Below, piece by piece: positions 11,945 through 20,832 of a stretch of 64,000 nt of DNA. The notes beneath the pieces are model-generated. The model was not told where the DNA came from, did no database searches, and saw only the letters and a program-made list of their open reading frames with translations. A program made the position numbers and the translations under genes. Origin of the DNA: Streptomyces radicis (lineage in GTDB: Bacteria; Actinomycetota; Actinomycetes; Streptomycetales; Streptomycetaceae); contig NZ_RBDY01000012.1 in the NCBI RefSeq assembly GCF_003626575.1, forward strand, positions 62,001-126,000, given 5' to 3'. Position 1 is the first letter of the stretch. Each line of letters starts with the position of its first letter.

Positions 11945-12028
11945 TGCGGCCGGAGGGATTCGAACCCTCACGCGCGTGAACGCACTGGGACCTAAACCCA
12001 GCATGACTGCCAATTCCATCACGGCCGC
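11945..12028 (-). tRNA. tRNA-Leu, anticodon TAG
   Basis: An 84-base class II tRNA. The acceptor stem is GCGGCCG (12028-12022) paired with CGGCCGC (11952-11946), with discriminator A at 11945. The anticodon stem CTGGG/CCCAG encloses loop TTTAGGT with anticodon TAG at 11994-11992. A long variable arm follows, then the T-loop GGTTCGAATCC. CCA is not encoded. It reads CUA (and near-cognate CUN) codons and is not the bldA tRNA. Confidence 0.97.
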
Positions 12029-12070
12029 TCGCCGTACGAGTCTACCGGCCGGGGCTCGAACGGCCGGGGC

Positions 12071-13360
12071 TCAGCCGCCCGCCGCCGTCGTGACGGCGTG
12101 GATCACCAGGCCCGCGAGGGAGCCGATCACCGTGCCGTTGAGGCGGATGAACTGGAGGTCGCGCCCGATGTGCAGCTCGATCTTCCGCGACGTCGTGCGG
12201 GCGTCCCACGAGGCGACCGTGTCCGTGATCACCGACGTGATCTCCGCGCGGTACCCCGAGACGACGTGCACGGTCGCGTCGGCGACCCAGCCGTCCAGCT
12301 TGTCCCGCAGCCGCTCGTCGGACGACAGGCGCGCGCCCAGCGTGAGCACCGCTTCGGTCGCGCGGCGGCGCAGCGCGCTGCGCTCGTCCTCGGCCGCGGT
12401 GACGATCATCGACCGCAGCGCGCCCCACGCGGAGGCGATCAGCTCCTGCACCTCGGGGCGGCCGATGAAGTCGGTCTTGAGCTTCTCCACGCGGGCGCGG
12501 GTCTCCTCGTCGCCCTGGAGCTTGGCGGCGAAGTCGGTGAGGAAGCGGTCGAGCGCGGCCCGCGCCGGGTGATCGGGGGCGTCGCGCATCTCGGTGACGA
12601 AACGCAGCAGCTCGCGGTGGACCCGGTCGCCGACCCTGCGGTCCACGAAGCGCGGCGTCCACCCCGGCGCCCCGCCCTCGACGGCGGTCAGCACGGCGTC
12701 CCTGTGCTTGCCCAGCCACTCGGCGGCCTGCGCGCACATCAGGTCGACGAAACGGCGGTGCCCGTCGTCCGCGACCGTCTTCTCCAGCAGCCTGCCGAGG
12801 GCCGGTGAGATCTCCTGCGCCTCGGCCCTGCGCGTGATCGCCTCGGCGAGCACGGCCTGCACGTCCGCGTCCCGCAGCACGGTCAGCCCGCCGCGCAGGG
12901 CCGTGGCCAGCTCGGCGGTGACGCGTTCGGCGCTCTCGGGGCGCGAGAGCCACGCGCCCAGGCGGTCGCCGAGGCCGATCGAGCGCAGCTTCTGGCGCAC
13001 GACGTCCTCGGCCAGGAAGTTCTCGCCCACGAAGTCGCCGAGCGACCGGCCCAGTTGGTCCTTCTTGGTGGGAATGATCGCGGTGTGCGGGATGGGCAGG
13101 CCGAGCGGGCGGCGGAACAGCGCCGTGACCGCGAACCAGTCGGCGAGCGCGCCCACCATGCCCGCCTCGGCCGCCGCCGCCACATACCCCGCCCAGGCGC
13201 CCGCGCCCGCGTGCTCCGCCCAGGTGGCCAGCGCGTACACCACCGCCACGAACACCAGCAGCCCGGTCGCCAGCGCCTTCATCCGCGTCAAGCCGCGGAG
13301 CTTGTCCGCGTCGGCCTCGGTGAGCAGGCCCGGCTCGGCCGTCCGCGTCGCTTCTGCCAT
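12071..13360 (-). CDS. DUF445-family membrane protein
   Basis: A 429-residue protein of the DUF445 (YheB/YjiN-like) family, membrane-anchored and of unknown function. It has an N-terminal hydrophobic segment (about 27-47) and a conserved AAAEAGMVGALADWFAVTALFRRPLGLPIPHTAIIP-type block (about 60-95). A long helical domain follows, with repeated VxxAVxxRxxE-like helices, and a C-terminal hydrophobic stretch near VIGSLAGLVIHAVT. Length and motif order are normal. It is upstream of tRNA-Leu and divergent from the SGNH hydrolase gene. Confidence 0.88.
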   Translation of the reverse strand: MAEATRTAEPGLLTEADADKLRGLTRMKALATGLLVFVAVVYALATWAEHAGAGAWAGYVAAAAEAGMVGALADWFAVTALFRRPLGLPIPHTAIIPTKKDQLGRSLGDFVGENFLAEDVVRQKLRSIGLGDRLGAWLSRPESAERVTAELATALRGGLTVLRDADVQAVLAEAITRRAEAQEISPALGRLLEKTVADDGHRRFVDLMCAQAAEWLGKHRDAVLTAVEGGAPGWTPRFVDRRVGDRVHRELLRFVTEMRDAPDHPARAALDRFLTDFAAKLQGDEETRARVEKLKTDFIGRPEVQELIASAWGALRSMIVTAAEDERSALRRRATEAVLTLGARLSSDERLRDKLDGWVADATVHVVSGYRAEITSVITDTVASWDARTTSRKIELHIGRDLQFIRLNGTVIGSLAGLVIHAVTTAAGG

Positions 13361-13446
13361 GGGTCCATTGTCCCGGTTCCCGCGGCGGTCCCCGGCTGAG
13401 CCGGGCGGGTGAGCCCCGCTGGTCCCGATCGTGGGATCATGAGCTG

Positions 13447-14838
13447 GTGGGAGTGGTGAGCCACCGGCGGGCGTTCGCCCTGCTGGCGGGCGTGCTGGCC
13501 GTGCTGCTCGGGGTGGCGGTCGGGATCGGGACGGGGCGGGAGGCGCGGCGCGAGCCGACGCCCCCGCCGCCCTCGCCTGCGCACGAGGCGAGCGAGGGCG
13601 ACGAGGGGAACGAGGCGGGCGACACCGACGCGCCCGGTGAGGCCAGCCAGGCCGACGACACCCCGGCGCGCCCCGTGTGGGTGGGCACGTGGTCGGCCGC
13701 GCCGAGCGGCCCCGAGCCCGGCACGCGCGACGGCCTCCCAGGCCACTCGCTGCGGAACGTCGTCCGCACCTCCATCGGCGGCGAGCGGACGCGCGTGGAG
13801 CTGTCGAACCGCTACGGCACCGCGCCCGTCACCTTCACCGACGCCACCGTCGCGCTCTCGGCGCGCGGCGGCCCCGACGCGCGCCCCGAAACGCTTCGAG
13901 CGCTGACGTTCGACGGGCGCGGCTCGGTCACCGTGCCGCCAGGCGGCTCGGTCGTCAGCGACCCCGCGGCCCTCGCGGTGCCCCCGGCGGCCGACCTGCT
14001 GGTGTCGTTCCACACACCCGACCCGTCCGGGCCCGTGACCCACCACCGGCTCGCGCAGCAGACCAGCTGGGCCGCGGCGGGGAACCACGCGGCGTCGGCC
14101 TCGGGGGCGGCGTTCACCGAGCCGTTCGCCTCCTGGCGCTATGTGACCGGCGTGCACGTGCTCACCGATGTCGCCGAAGGGGCCGTCGTCGTGCTCGGCG
14201 ACTCGCTCACCGACGGCGCGCTGTCCACCCCCGGCGCGAACCGCCGCTGGACCGACGCGCTCGCCACCCGCCTGCGCGACGAGCCGGGCGCGCCGGCGCT
14301 CGGCGTCCTCAACCTCGGGATCAGCGGGAACCGCCTGCTGCGCGACGCCCTGCCCGACCGCTCGTTCAACGGCGCCGCCGGGCTGCGCAGGCTCCCCGAC
14401 GACGCCCTGGCCGCACCGGGCGCCGGGACGCTGGTGATCCAGCTGGGGATCAACGACATCCTGTTCGAGCCGCGCGACGACCCCGACGCCGTGATCGCCG
14501 GTCTTCGCACCGCCGCCGAGCGGGGGCACGCGGCGGGTCTGCGGGTGGTGGGCGCCACGCTCGGCCCGTTCGGCGGCCACGCGGAGGACGACCCGGGGCG
14601 CGAGCGGGTCCGCCAGCGGGTGAACGCCGCGATCAGGGACGGCGGCATGTTCGACGCGGTCATCGACTTCGACCGCGCGCTGCGCGACCCCGCCGCGCCC
14701 GCCCGCCTGCTGCCGCGCTACGACTCGGGCGACGGCCTGCACCCCAACGACGCCGGGTACGCCGCCATGGCCGACGCGGTCGACCCGCGCGCCCTGCTGC
14801 CCACGCCGAGGGACGGGCTGGGCCCCTCCAACGGGTGA
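13447..14838 (+). CDS. SGNH/GDSL-family hydrolase, membrane-anchored or secreted
   Basis: A 463-residue extracytoplasmic esterase-type hydrolase. A short hydrophobic segment (about residues 9-27) serves as signal peptide or anchor and is followed by a Pro/Glu/Asp-rich linker. An N-terminal beta-rich domain (VGTWSAAPSGP) precedes the SGNH domain with block I GDSLTDGA (catalytic Ser), block II GISGNRLL, block III QLGINDI and block V DGLHPNDAGY (catalytic Asp and His). Substrate is unknown; relatives act on acyl or acetyl esters of polysaccharides and lipids. GTG 13447 is the earliest sensible start; GTGs at 13453 and 13456 are alternatives. Confidence 0.88.
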   Translation: MGVVSHRRAFALLAGVLAVLLGVAVGIGTGREARREPTPPPPSPAHEASEGDEGNEAGDTDAPGEASQADDTPARPVWVGTWSAAPSGPEPGTRDGLPGHSLRNVVRTSIGGERTRVELSNRYGTAPVTFTDATVALSARGGPDARPETLRALTFDGRGSVTVPPGGSVVSDPAALAVPPAADLLVSFHTPDPSGPVTHHRLAQQTSWAAAGNHAASASGAAFTEPFASWRYVTGVHVLTDVAEGAVVVLGDSLTDGALSTPGANRRWTDALATRLRDEPGAPALGVLNLGISGNRLLRDALPDRSFNGAAGLRRLPDDALAAPGAGTLVIQLGINDILFEPRDDPDAVIAGLRTAAERGHAAGLRVVGATLGPFGGHAEDDPGRERVRQRVNAAIRDGGMFDAVIDFDRALRDPAAPARLLPRYDSGDGLHPNDAGYAAMADAVDPRALLPTPRDGLGPSNG

Positions 14839-14955
14839 GCCGCCGCGCCCATCCGGGGGACTGGCGCGGGGCCCGGGGTGTGCGGGCGGCGGGGCCCTCG
14901 TTACGCACGGTGCGACAGTGTCCACGACCGCGGACAGAGGGGACGGCACCGCACC

Positions 14956-17304
14956 GTGACCGACGACAGCGAGCTTCCCCGCGGCGGCGCCAGGTGGCCG
15001 GGGTGGTCTTCCCGAGGCACCCGCCGCCCCCGGCGCCCGCGGCGGCGCCGCACCGGCTGGCGTCGCGCGTTCCCGACGTGGCGCATGGTGAGCGGCGCGT
15101 TCCTGGCGTTCTCCGTCGTGCTGCTCGGCGCGCTGGTGGCGGGCTATGTGCTGGTGGAGATCCCCGAGCCCAAGTCGGCCGCGGCGGCCCAGGGCAATGT
15201 CTACCTCTACGCCGACGGCTCCCAGCTGGCCCGCGTCGGCGAGGTCGACCGCGAGAAGATCGCCCTCGACCAGGTCCCGGTGCGGGTGCGCCACGCGGTG
15301 CTCGCGGCCGAGGACCGCGACTTCTACCACGACCCGGCCGTGGACGTCACCGCGATGGTCCGGGCGGGCTGGAACATGCTGCGCGGCGGCGGACGGCAGT
15401 CGGGATCGACCATCACGCAGCAATATGTGAAGAACTACTATCTGGATCAGCGACAGACCGTGACCCGTAAGGTCAAGGAGCTATTCATCTCGGTCAAGCT
15501 CGGTCGCGAGGTGAGCAAGGACGAGATCCTCGAGGGCTACCTCAACACCAGCTACTTCGGCCGCAGCGCCTATGGCATCCAGTCCGCCGCCCAGGCGTAC
15601 TACGGCAAGGACGCGGCCGACCTGTCCCTCGCCGAGGGCGCCTACCTGGCCGCGCTGCTCAACGCCCCTGGCGCCTACGACGTCCGCGCCAACCCCCGGA
15701 ACGCCGAACAGGCCGTCGCCCGCTGGGAGTACGTGCTCGACGGCATGGTGTCGGAGGGCTGGCTGAGCGAGGAGCGGCGGAAGGGGATGGCGTTCCCCGA
15801 GCCCGACCCCGTGACGCCGGGCGAGGGCCTCGCGGGCGAGCGCGGCTACCTGGTCGAGGCGGTCAACGCGTACCTGCTCGAGAGCGGCGCCGCCACCGAG
15901 GACGCTCTGGCCGACGGCGGCTTCCGCATCACCACGACGATCGAGCCCGACCGGCAGAAGATGCTGCGGGACGCGGTGGACCGGCGGCTGATGGACCGGC
16001 TCGACGAGGGCCGCGAGGTCGACGCGTGGGTGCGCGCGGGCGCCAGCTCGGTCGAGACGGACAGCGGCCGGGTGGTCGCGATGTACGGCGGCCGCGACTA
16101 CACCGAGCAGTATGTGAACAACGCCACGCGCCGCGACTACCAGGCCGCCTCCACGTTCAAGCCGATCGTCTACGCCGCCGCCCTCGAGCACCGCTCCGAG
16201 ACGCGCGACGGCGAACGGATCGGCCCCGGCACGCGGTACGACGGCGAGAGCGGCCGCGAGGTGGTCGACCGCGACGGCGAGGGCAGCGGCTGGGCGCCGG
16301 AGAACGAGGGCGACGAGGACTACGGAACGCTCACGGTGACCGAGGCGATGGACAAGTCGGTCAACGCGGTGTTCGCGCAGATGGGCGCGGACGTGGGCCC
16401 TGGGCGGGTGCGGGAGACGGCGCTCGCCCTCGGCGTTCCCGAGGACACCCCCGGCCTCGACGGGGCGCAGGGCTCGATCTCGCTCGGCACCGCGACGCCG
16501 AGCACGCTCGACCTGGCGGAGGCGTACGCGACGCTGGCCAGGCACGGGGTGCACAGGCCCGCGCGGCTGGTCGACGAGATCAGCAGGGACGGCGAGAACG
16601 TGCCACTGCCCGATGAGGAGACACGCGAGCGGCGGGTGATCTCGCGGGCGGCGGCGGACGGCACGACGGCCGTGCTGCGGGGCGTGGTCGAGCAGGGCAC
16701 GGGCACGGCGGCGCGCTCGGCCGGGCGCCCCGCGGCGGGCAAGACGGGCACGGCCGAGCAGGACAGGGCGGCGTGGTTCGCCGGGTACACGCCCGAACTC
16801 GCCACGGTGGTCGCGCTGTTCGGGCAGGACCCGGTCAGCGGCGAGCAGCGGGAGCTGTACGGGGCCGCGGGCCTCGAGCGGGTGAGCGGCGGCGGCTTCC
16901 CCGCGGAGATCTGGGGGCAGTACACGGGCGACGCGCTCGCGGGCGAGCCCGAGCGGGACTTCGACCTGGAGGGCGGGGGCTCGGTGCCGAGGATCTCGCC
17001 CGGGGGGCCTTCGGAGGACGGCGACGAGGGGCCGGCGCGCGACCGCGAAGGGGAGGACGGCGACGAGGCGGACGGGGCGGAGGACGGCGAGGAGTCCCGG
17101 CGGGATCCGGAGGCCGAGGAGAGCCGGGAGGCATCGGACGAGCCGGGGCCCTCGCCGGTCCCCGAGCCCGAGACCTCGCCGGGGCCCGAGCCATCGACGC
17201 CCGCCGATGAGCCGGGCGGGCCCGGCGGCGGGCCCGGGCCCTCGGGGCCACCGCCCGCGGAGCCGAGGAACGTCCCATGGCTCGGGGGACCGCGGGACGG
17301 CTGA
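14956..17304 (+). CDS. Class A penicillin-binding protein (glycosyltransferase/transpeptidase)
   Basis: Bifunctional peptidoglycan polymerase, 782 residues. A basic cytoplasmic head and one membrane segment (about 44-68) anchor it. The GT51 domain has the catalytic Glu119 in AAEDRDFYHD and a GSTITQQYVKN motif near 150. The transpeptidase domain has S399TFK, S468VN and K596TGT. The last about 110 residues form an acidic Glu/Asp/Gly/Pro-rich low-complexity tail probably exposed outside the membrane. GTG 14956 gives the compact basic N-terminus; longer in-frame reading to 14878 is unsupported. It is a housekeeping cell-wall enzyme and would be the target of beta-lactams. Confidence 0.94.
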   Translation: MTDDSELPRGGARWPGWSSRGTRRPRRPRRRRTGWRRAFPTWRMVSGAFLAFSVVLLGALVAGYVLVEIPEPKSAAAAQGNVYLYADGSQLARVGEVDREKIALDQVPVRVRHAVLAAEDRDFYHDPAVDVTAMVRAGWNMLRGGGRQSGSTITQQYVKNYYLDQRQTVTRKVKELFISVKLGREVSKDEILEGYLNTSYFGRSAYGIQSAAQAYYGKDAADLSLAEGAYLAALLNAPGAYDVRANPRNAEQAVARWEYVLDGMVSEGWLSEERRKGMAFPEPDPVTPGEGLAGERGYLVEAVNAYLLESGAATEDALADGGFRITTTIEPDRQKMLRDAVDRRLMDRLDEGREVDAWVRAGASSVETDSGRVVAMYGGRDYTEQYVNNATRRDYQAASTFKPIVYAAALEHRSETRDGERIGPGTRYDGESGREVVDRDGEGSGWAPENEGDEDYGTLTVTEAMDKSVNAVFAQMGADVGPGRVRETALALGVPEDTPGLDGAQGSISLGTATPSTLDLAEAYATLARHGVHRPARLVDEISRDGENVPLPDEETRERRVISRAAADGTTAVLRGVVEQGTGTAARSAGRPAAGKTGTAEQDRAAWFAGYTPELATVVALFGQDPVSGEQRELYGAAGLERVSGGGFPAEIWGQYTGDALAGEPERDFDLEGGGSVPRISPGGPSEDGDEGPARDREGEDGDEADGAEDGEESRRDPEAEESREASDEPGPSPVPEPETSPGPEPSTPADEPGGPGGGPGPSGPPPAEPRNVPWLGGPRDG

Positions 17305-17322
17305 CCGTCACCGGTACGACCG

Positions 17323-17664
17323 TTACAGGTAGAGGCCCGTGGAGTCGTCGGTGCCCTGGAGGCGCTCGGCGGCGACGGCGTGCAGGTCACGCTCGCGCAT
17401 GAGGAGGTAGGAGACGCCGCGGACCTCGACCTCGGCGCGGTCCTCGGGGTCGTAGAGCACCCGGTCGCCCGCCTCGACGGTGCGGACGTTCTGCCCGACG
17501 GCGACCACCTCGGCCCAGTCAAGTCGGCGGCCCACCTGGGCCGTTGCCGGGATGACGATGCCGCCGGAGGAGCGGCGCTCGCCCTCGGCGGTGTCGGCCC
17601 TGACCAGCACCCGGTCGTGCAGCATCCGGATGGGCAGCTTGTCGTGGGTGGGGTGCGAACTCAC
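17323..17664 (-). CDS. GroES-like co-chaperonin domain protein (orphan)
   Basis: A 113-residue small beta-barrel protein of the GroES family: LPIRMLHDRVLVRAD opens the fold, SSGGIVIPATAQ resembles the mobile loop and the next strand, and GDRVLYDP matches the roof strand. No groEL is adjacent, and the divergence from canonical GroES (DxYLIVRE-type ending absent, SYLLMRERDLHAV instead) suggests a specialised paralogue. It is convergent with the PBP gene, only 18 bases away. Role unknown. Confidence 0.8.
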   Translation of the reverse strand: MSSHPTHDKLPIRMLHDRVLVRADTAEGERRSSGGIVIPATAQVGRRLDWAEVVAVGQNVRTVEAGDRVLYDPEDRAEVEVRGVSYLLMRERDLHAVAAERLQGTDDSTGLYL

Positions 17665-17758
17665 GTGATGACCGTATCTCAGGATTTCGCGAACGGAACC
17701 TCGGGACCGTGGCCGGGCCGTTCCCCGGGGCCGTTGCCCGGGATGCGAGCCCGCGTAC

Positions 17759-18082
17759 TCAGCGGCGCCTGCGGCGCGTTGACAGCACGAGCAGCCCGAC
17801 GACGCCCACCGTCAGCAGCGCCGCGGGGACCAGGCGATCGAGGCGCGGGGCGCCCTCGGCGGAGACGATCTGGGCGCGCACGCCGGTGACCGCGCGGTTC
17901 ACCGCGACGAACGCGCGCCCCGCGGTGTGATCGAGGGTGGCGGCGACGCGGGCCTTGGCGTCCTCGGCGATCGTCGTGGGGTGCACGCGGGCGCCGATCT
18001 CCTCGAGCGTGACCCTGAGCTCCTCGCGCCGCATGGCGATCCGCGCCTGGATCTCCGCGGGTGTCTCGGCTGCTTCCGGCAC
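17759..18082 (-). CDS. DUF3618-containing membrane-anchored protein
   Basis: A 107-residue actinobacterial protein with an N-terminal amphipathic region (ETPAEIQARIAMRREELRVTLEEIGARVHP) matching DUF3618, a central helix, and one C-terminal membrane segment (about 85-102) followed by an Arg-rich end. It is likely tail-anchored with the helical part in the cytoplasm. It is divergent from bcp, and the two share a 116-base promoter region. No function is known. Confidence 0.82.
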   Translation of the reverse strand: MPEAAETPAEIQARIAMRREELRVTLEEIGARVHPTTIAEDAKARVAATLDHTAGRAFVAVNRAVTGVRAQIVSAEGAPRLDRLVPAALLTVGVVGLLVLSTRRRRR

Positions 18083-18198
18083 GCTCCGGCCTCCCTCGTC
18101 GTCGTTACGGCACAGTGTGTCAGCTCCCTGGACAGGCCGCCTGTCGGATCCCCCCTTTAGGCTGGGTGGCGCACCACGATCAACGATGAGGAGCCGCC

Positions 18199-18669
18199 AT
18201 GAGCGTCCGCTTGCAGCCGGGTGACCCGGCGCCCGCCTTCACCCTGACCGACGCCGACGGCAAGGCGGTCTCGCTGGCGGACCACGCCGGGCGCAAGGTC
18301 ATCGTGTACTTCTACCCGGCGGCCATGACCCCCGGGTGCACCAAGCAGGCGTGCGACTTCACGGACCGCCTCGACGTGCTCGCCACCGCCGGGTACGAGG
18401 TGATCGGCGTCTCCCCCGACTCACCGGAGAAGCTGGCGAAGTTCCGCACCAAGGAGGACCTGCGGGTCACCCTGGCAAGCGACCCCGACAAGAAGGTGCT
18501 CGAGGCGTACGGCGCCTACGGCGAGAAGACGATGTACGGGAAGAAGGTCACGGGCGTGATCCGTTCCACGTTCATCGTGGACGAGGAGGGGAAGGTGGCG
18601 CAGGCGATGTACAACGTGCGGGCCACCGGGCACGTCGCGAAGCTGATCAGGGATCTGGATCTGGGGTAG
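18199..18669 (+). CDS. bcp: Thioredoxin-dependent thiol peroxidase (Bcp/PrxQ)
   Basis: A 156-residue atypical two-cysteine peroxiredoxin that reduces hydrogen and organic peroxides using thioredoxin. Peroxidatic Cys47 lies in the TPGCTKQAC motif with the resolving Cys52 five residues later, the PrxQ signature. The ATG at 18199 follows a GAGGAGCC ribosome-binding site. The HAD gene starts 16 bases after its stop and is probably cotranscribed. Confidence 0.94.
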   Translation: MSVRLQPGDPAPAFTLTDADGKAVSLADHAGRKVIVYFYPAAMTPGCTKQACDFTDRLDVLATAGYEVIGVSPDSPEKLAKFRTKEDLRVTLASDPDKKVLEAYGAYGEKTMYGKKVTGVIRSTFIVDEEGKVAQAMYNVRATGHVAKLIRDLDLG

Positions 18670-18684
18670 AGGGGCGGAGACGAC

Positions 18685-19464
18685 GTGGCAGAGCGCAAGC
18701 CGATCGAGTCATGGCTGACCGACATGGACGGGGTCCTCATCCACGAGGGCGTCCCGGTCCCAGGGGCCGACCGCTTCCTGGCACGGCTGCGGGATTCGGG
18801 CAAGCCGTTCCTCGTCCTGACGAACAACTCGATCTACACCCGCCGTGACCTCCAGGCCCGGCTGGCGCGGATGGGCCTCGACGTCCCCCTGGAGAGCATC
18901 TGGACGTCGGCGCTCGCCACCGCGCAGTTCCTCGACATCCAACGCCCCGGCGGCTCGGCGTATGTCATCGGCGAGGCGGGGCTGACGACGGCGCTGCACG
19001 ACGTGGGCTATGTGCTCAGCGACGTCACGCCCGACTATGTGGTCCTCGGCGAGACGAGGACCTACAGCTTCGAGGCGCTGACCAAGGCGATCCGGCTGAT
19101 CAACGCGGGCGCGCGGTTCATCGCGACCAACCCCGACCACACAGGGCCTTCCACCGAGGGCGCGCTGCCCGCGACGGGCTCGGTCGCGGCGTTGATCACC
19201 AAGGCCACGGGCCGCGACCCGTACTTCGTGGGCAAGCCCAACCCCCTGATGATGCGCACCGGGCTCAACCTGATCGGCGGGCACTCCGAGACCAGCGCGA
19301 TGGTCGGCGACCGGATGGACACGGACGTGCTGGCGGGTCTCGAGGCCGGGATGGAGACGTTCCTGGTGCTCACGGGCCTGACGGCGGCGGAGGACATCGA
19401 CCGCTTCCCGTTCCGGCCCTCGGCCGTGGTGAGCTCGATCGCGGACCTGATCGACAAGATCTGA
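18685..19464 (+). CDS. HAD-IIA family phosphatase (NagD-like)
   Basis: A 259-residue HAD superfamily hydrolase. Motif I is WLTDMDGVLIHEG (nucleophile and acid/base Asp), motif II is VLTNNS, and the C-terminal motifs are KPNPLMM and MVGDRMDTDV. The NagD-type cap lies between about 85 and 170. Relatives dephosphorylate UMP, p-nitrophenyl phosphate or small sugar phosphates; the true substrate is not predictable. GTG 18685 follows a GGGGCGGAGA sequence and lies 16 bases after bcp, suggesting an operon. Confidence 0.88.
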   Translation: MAERKPIESWLTDMDGVLIHEGVPVPGADRFLARLRDSGKPFLVLTNNSIYTRRDLQARLARMGLDVPLESIWTSALATAQFLDIQRPGGSAYVIGEAGLTTALHDVGYVLSDVTPDYVVLGETRTYSFEALTKAIRLINAGARFIATNPDHTGPSTEGALPATGSVAALITKATGRDPYFVGKPNPLMMRTGLNLIGGHSETSAMVGDRMDTDVLAGLEAGMETFLVLTGLTAAEDIDRFPFRPSAVVSSIADLIDKI

Positions 19465-19600
19465 GGAGGTCCGGGGGTCCGGGGTCCTAGGGGTCCGGGC
19501 GGGGGGTCGCGCGCCCCGTTCGGGCCAGCGGCGAGGCGTAGCGGATGCGGGGAGCGGGCACGCGGGAGACCTTCGACGGGTAACGACCCGGGAGGTGCCC

Positions 19601-20197
19601 ATGAAGCGTTCGCCGCTGACCCGTTGGTGCGCGGTCGCCGCGCTGGTCGTCATCGCGGGGGCGGGCCAGGCCGCCGCCCTCGACGGGCCGTCGCCGTCGG
19701 AGGAGCCGCTGGGCGCGGGCGCGCCAGGGGTGCGCCTCACCCCGGCCTCCGCGCGCCCTGGGGACGAGGTGGAGCTGCGCGTCACCGGCTGCCTCGGCGG
19801 CTCGGGCACGGCGCTCTCGACGGCGTTCGTGGCCGAGGCGCGGCTCGCGCCGGGACCGGCGCCAGGCTCTGGCGGGGAGTTGTTCGCGGAGGCGCGCGTG
19901 GACTCGGGGGCGCGGCCAGGCGAGCACCCGATCGACGTGGACTGCACGACCCGTGAGGGGAAGGTCACCGGCACGCTCGTCGTCTCCGAGCACGAGGGCG
20001 GCGAGCACGGCAAGCCCGAGCCCGCGCACCCCACGGGCCCGGTGCGGGCCGGGGGCGGCGGCGCGGCGGGCGACGGGCGCGAGGACGGCTGGTCGGGCGG
20101 TGACGTCGGAACGGCCGGGCTGACGCTGTTCTCGGGCGCGCTCGCGGGCGGCGCGCTGCTCGCGGTCCGTCGGCTGCACATCCGGTCGAAGTGCTGA
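19601..20197 (+). CDS. Secreted, C-terminally membrane-anchored protein upstream of sortase
   Basis: A 198-residue protein with a signal peptide (about 1-27, cleaved near AAALDG). An Ig-like extracellular part contains PASARPGDEVELRVTGC and two cysteines (in VTGCLGG and VDCTT) that may form a disulfide. A Gly/His/Glu-rich linker and a C-terminal hydrophobic helix (about 167-188) ending RRLHIRSKC complete it. ATG 19601 follows GGAGGT. No LPXTG-type motif precedes the C-terminal helix. Its last codons overlap the sortase start, so the pair is translationally coupled and a functional link is likely. No named family recognised. Confidence 0.75.
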   Translation: MKRSPLTRWCAVAALVVIAGAGQAAALDGPSPSEEPLGAGAPGVRLTPASARPGDEVELRVTGCLGGSGTALSTAFVAEARLAPGPAPGSGGELFAEARVDSGARPGEHPIDVDCTTREGKVTGTLVVSEHEGGEHGKPEPAHPTGPVRAGGGGAAGDGREDGWSGGDVGTAGLTLFSGALAGGALLAVRRLHIRSKC

Positions 20198-20832
20198 CGG
20201 CGGGCGAGCCCCGCTCCTCCCGCCGCGGCCGCCTGGTCGCGCTGCTGGTCTGGACGCTGCTGCTGCTCGCCCTGTGGCTGTGGGGCCGCGAGCTGACCGA
20301 GAGCGGCCTGGCGCGCCCGGTGTTCGGGGACGCGCCCGCGGCCGCCGCGGGCGCGCTGCCGCTGGGCGGTGACCCGGCGCCCACGGCGGTGGAGATCGCC
20401 GACATCGGCCTGCGCGCGGACATCGTGCCGCGCGGGCTCGACGACGAGGGGGGCGTGGCGGCGCCGCCGTTCTCGTCGCCCGAGCTGGTCGGCTGGTGGG
20501 AGGGCGGCCCGACGCCGGGCGCCGAGGGCGCGGCGGTGCTGGTGGGGCACGTCGACACCGAACGCGAGCCCGCCGTCTTCCACGCGCTCGAGAGCGTCGA
20601 GCCGGGCGCGGAGGTCCTGGTGGCGCGCGCGGACGGGAGCGTGGCGGAATTCACGGTGGGCGCCGTGGAGTTGGTGGAACGCGCGGCGTTCGACGCGGAG
20701 CGGGTCTACGGCCCGCGCCGCACCGGGGCCGCGGAGCTGCGGCTGATCACATGCGGCGGGACGTTCGACCCGGAGAGCAGCGGCTACTCCGCGAACGTCG
20801 TCGTCTCCGCGTACCTCACGGGGCGGGCGTGA
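20191..20832 (+). CDS. Class F sortase
   Basis: A 213-residue membrane-bound transpeptidase of the actinobacterial class F group. One N-terminal membrane segment (about 14-31) is followed by the sortase beta-barrel with His120 in LVGHVDT and Cys188 in LITCGGTFD. GTG 20191 overlaps the stop of the preceding gene. The segment after the cysteine reads SGYSANVVV, so a catalytic Arg at the classical spacing is not evident. The 3' end overlaps the 3' end of the convergent rdgB by 17 bases. Substrates are unknown; the adjacent secreted protein is the obvious candidate partner. Confidence 0.87.
   Translation: MLTAGEPRSSRRGRLVALLVWTLLLLALWLWGRELTESGLARPVFGDAPAAAAGALPLGGDPAPTAVEIADIGLRADIVPRGLDDEGGVAAPPFSSPELVGWWEGGPTPGAEGAAVLVGHVDTEREPAVFHALESVEPGAEVLVARADGSVAEFTVGAVELVERAAFDAERVYGPRRTGAAELRLITCGGTFDPESSGYSANVVVSAYLTGRA

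Noticed and set aside
11945..12028. bldA (tRNA-Leu UUA) candidate
   Set aside because: The anticodon is TAG, not TAA.
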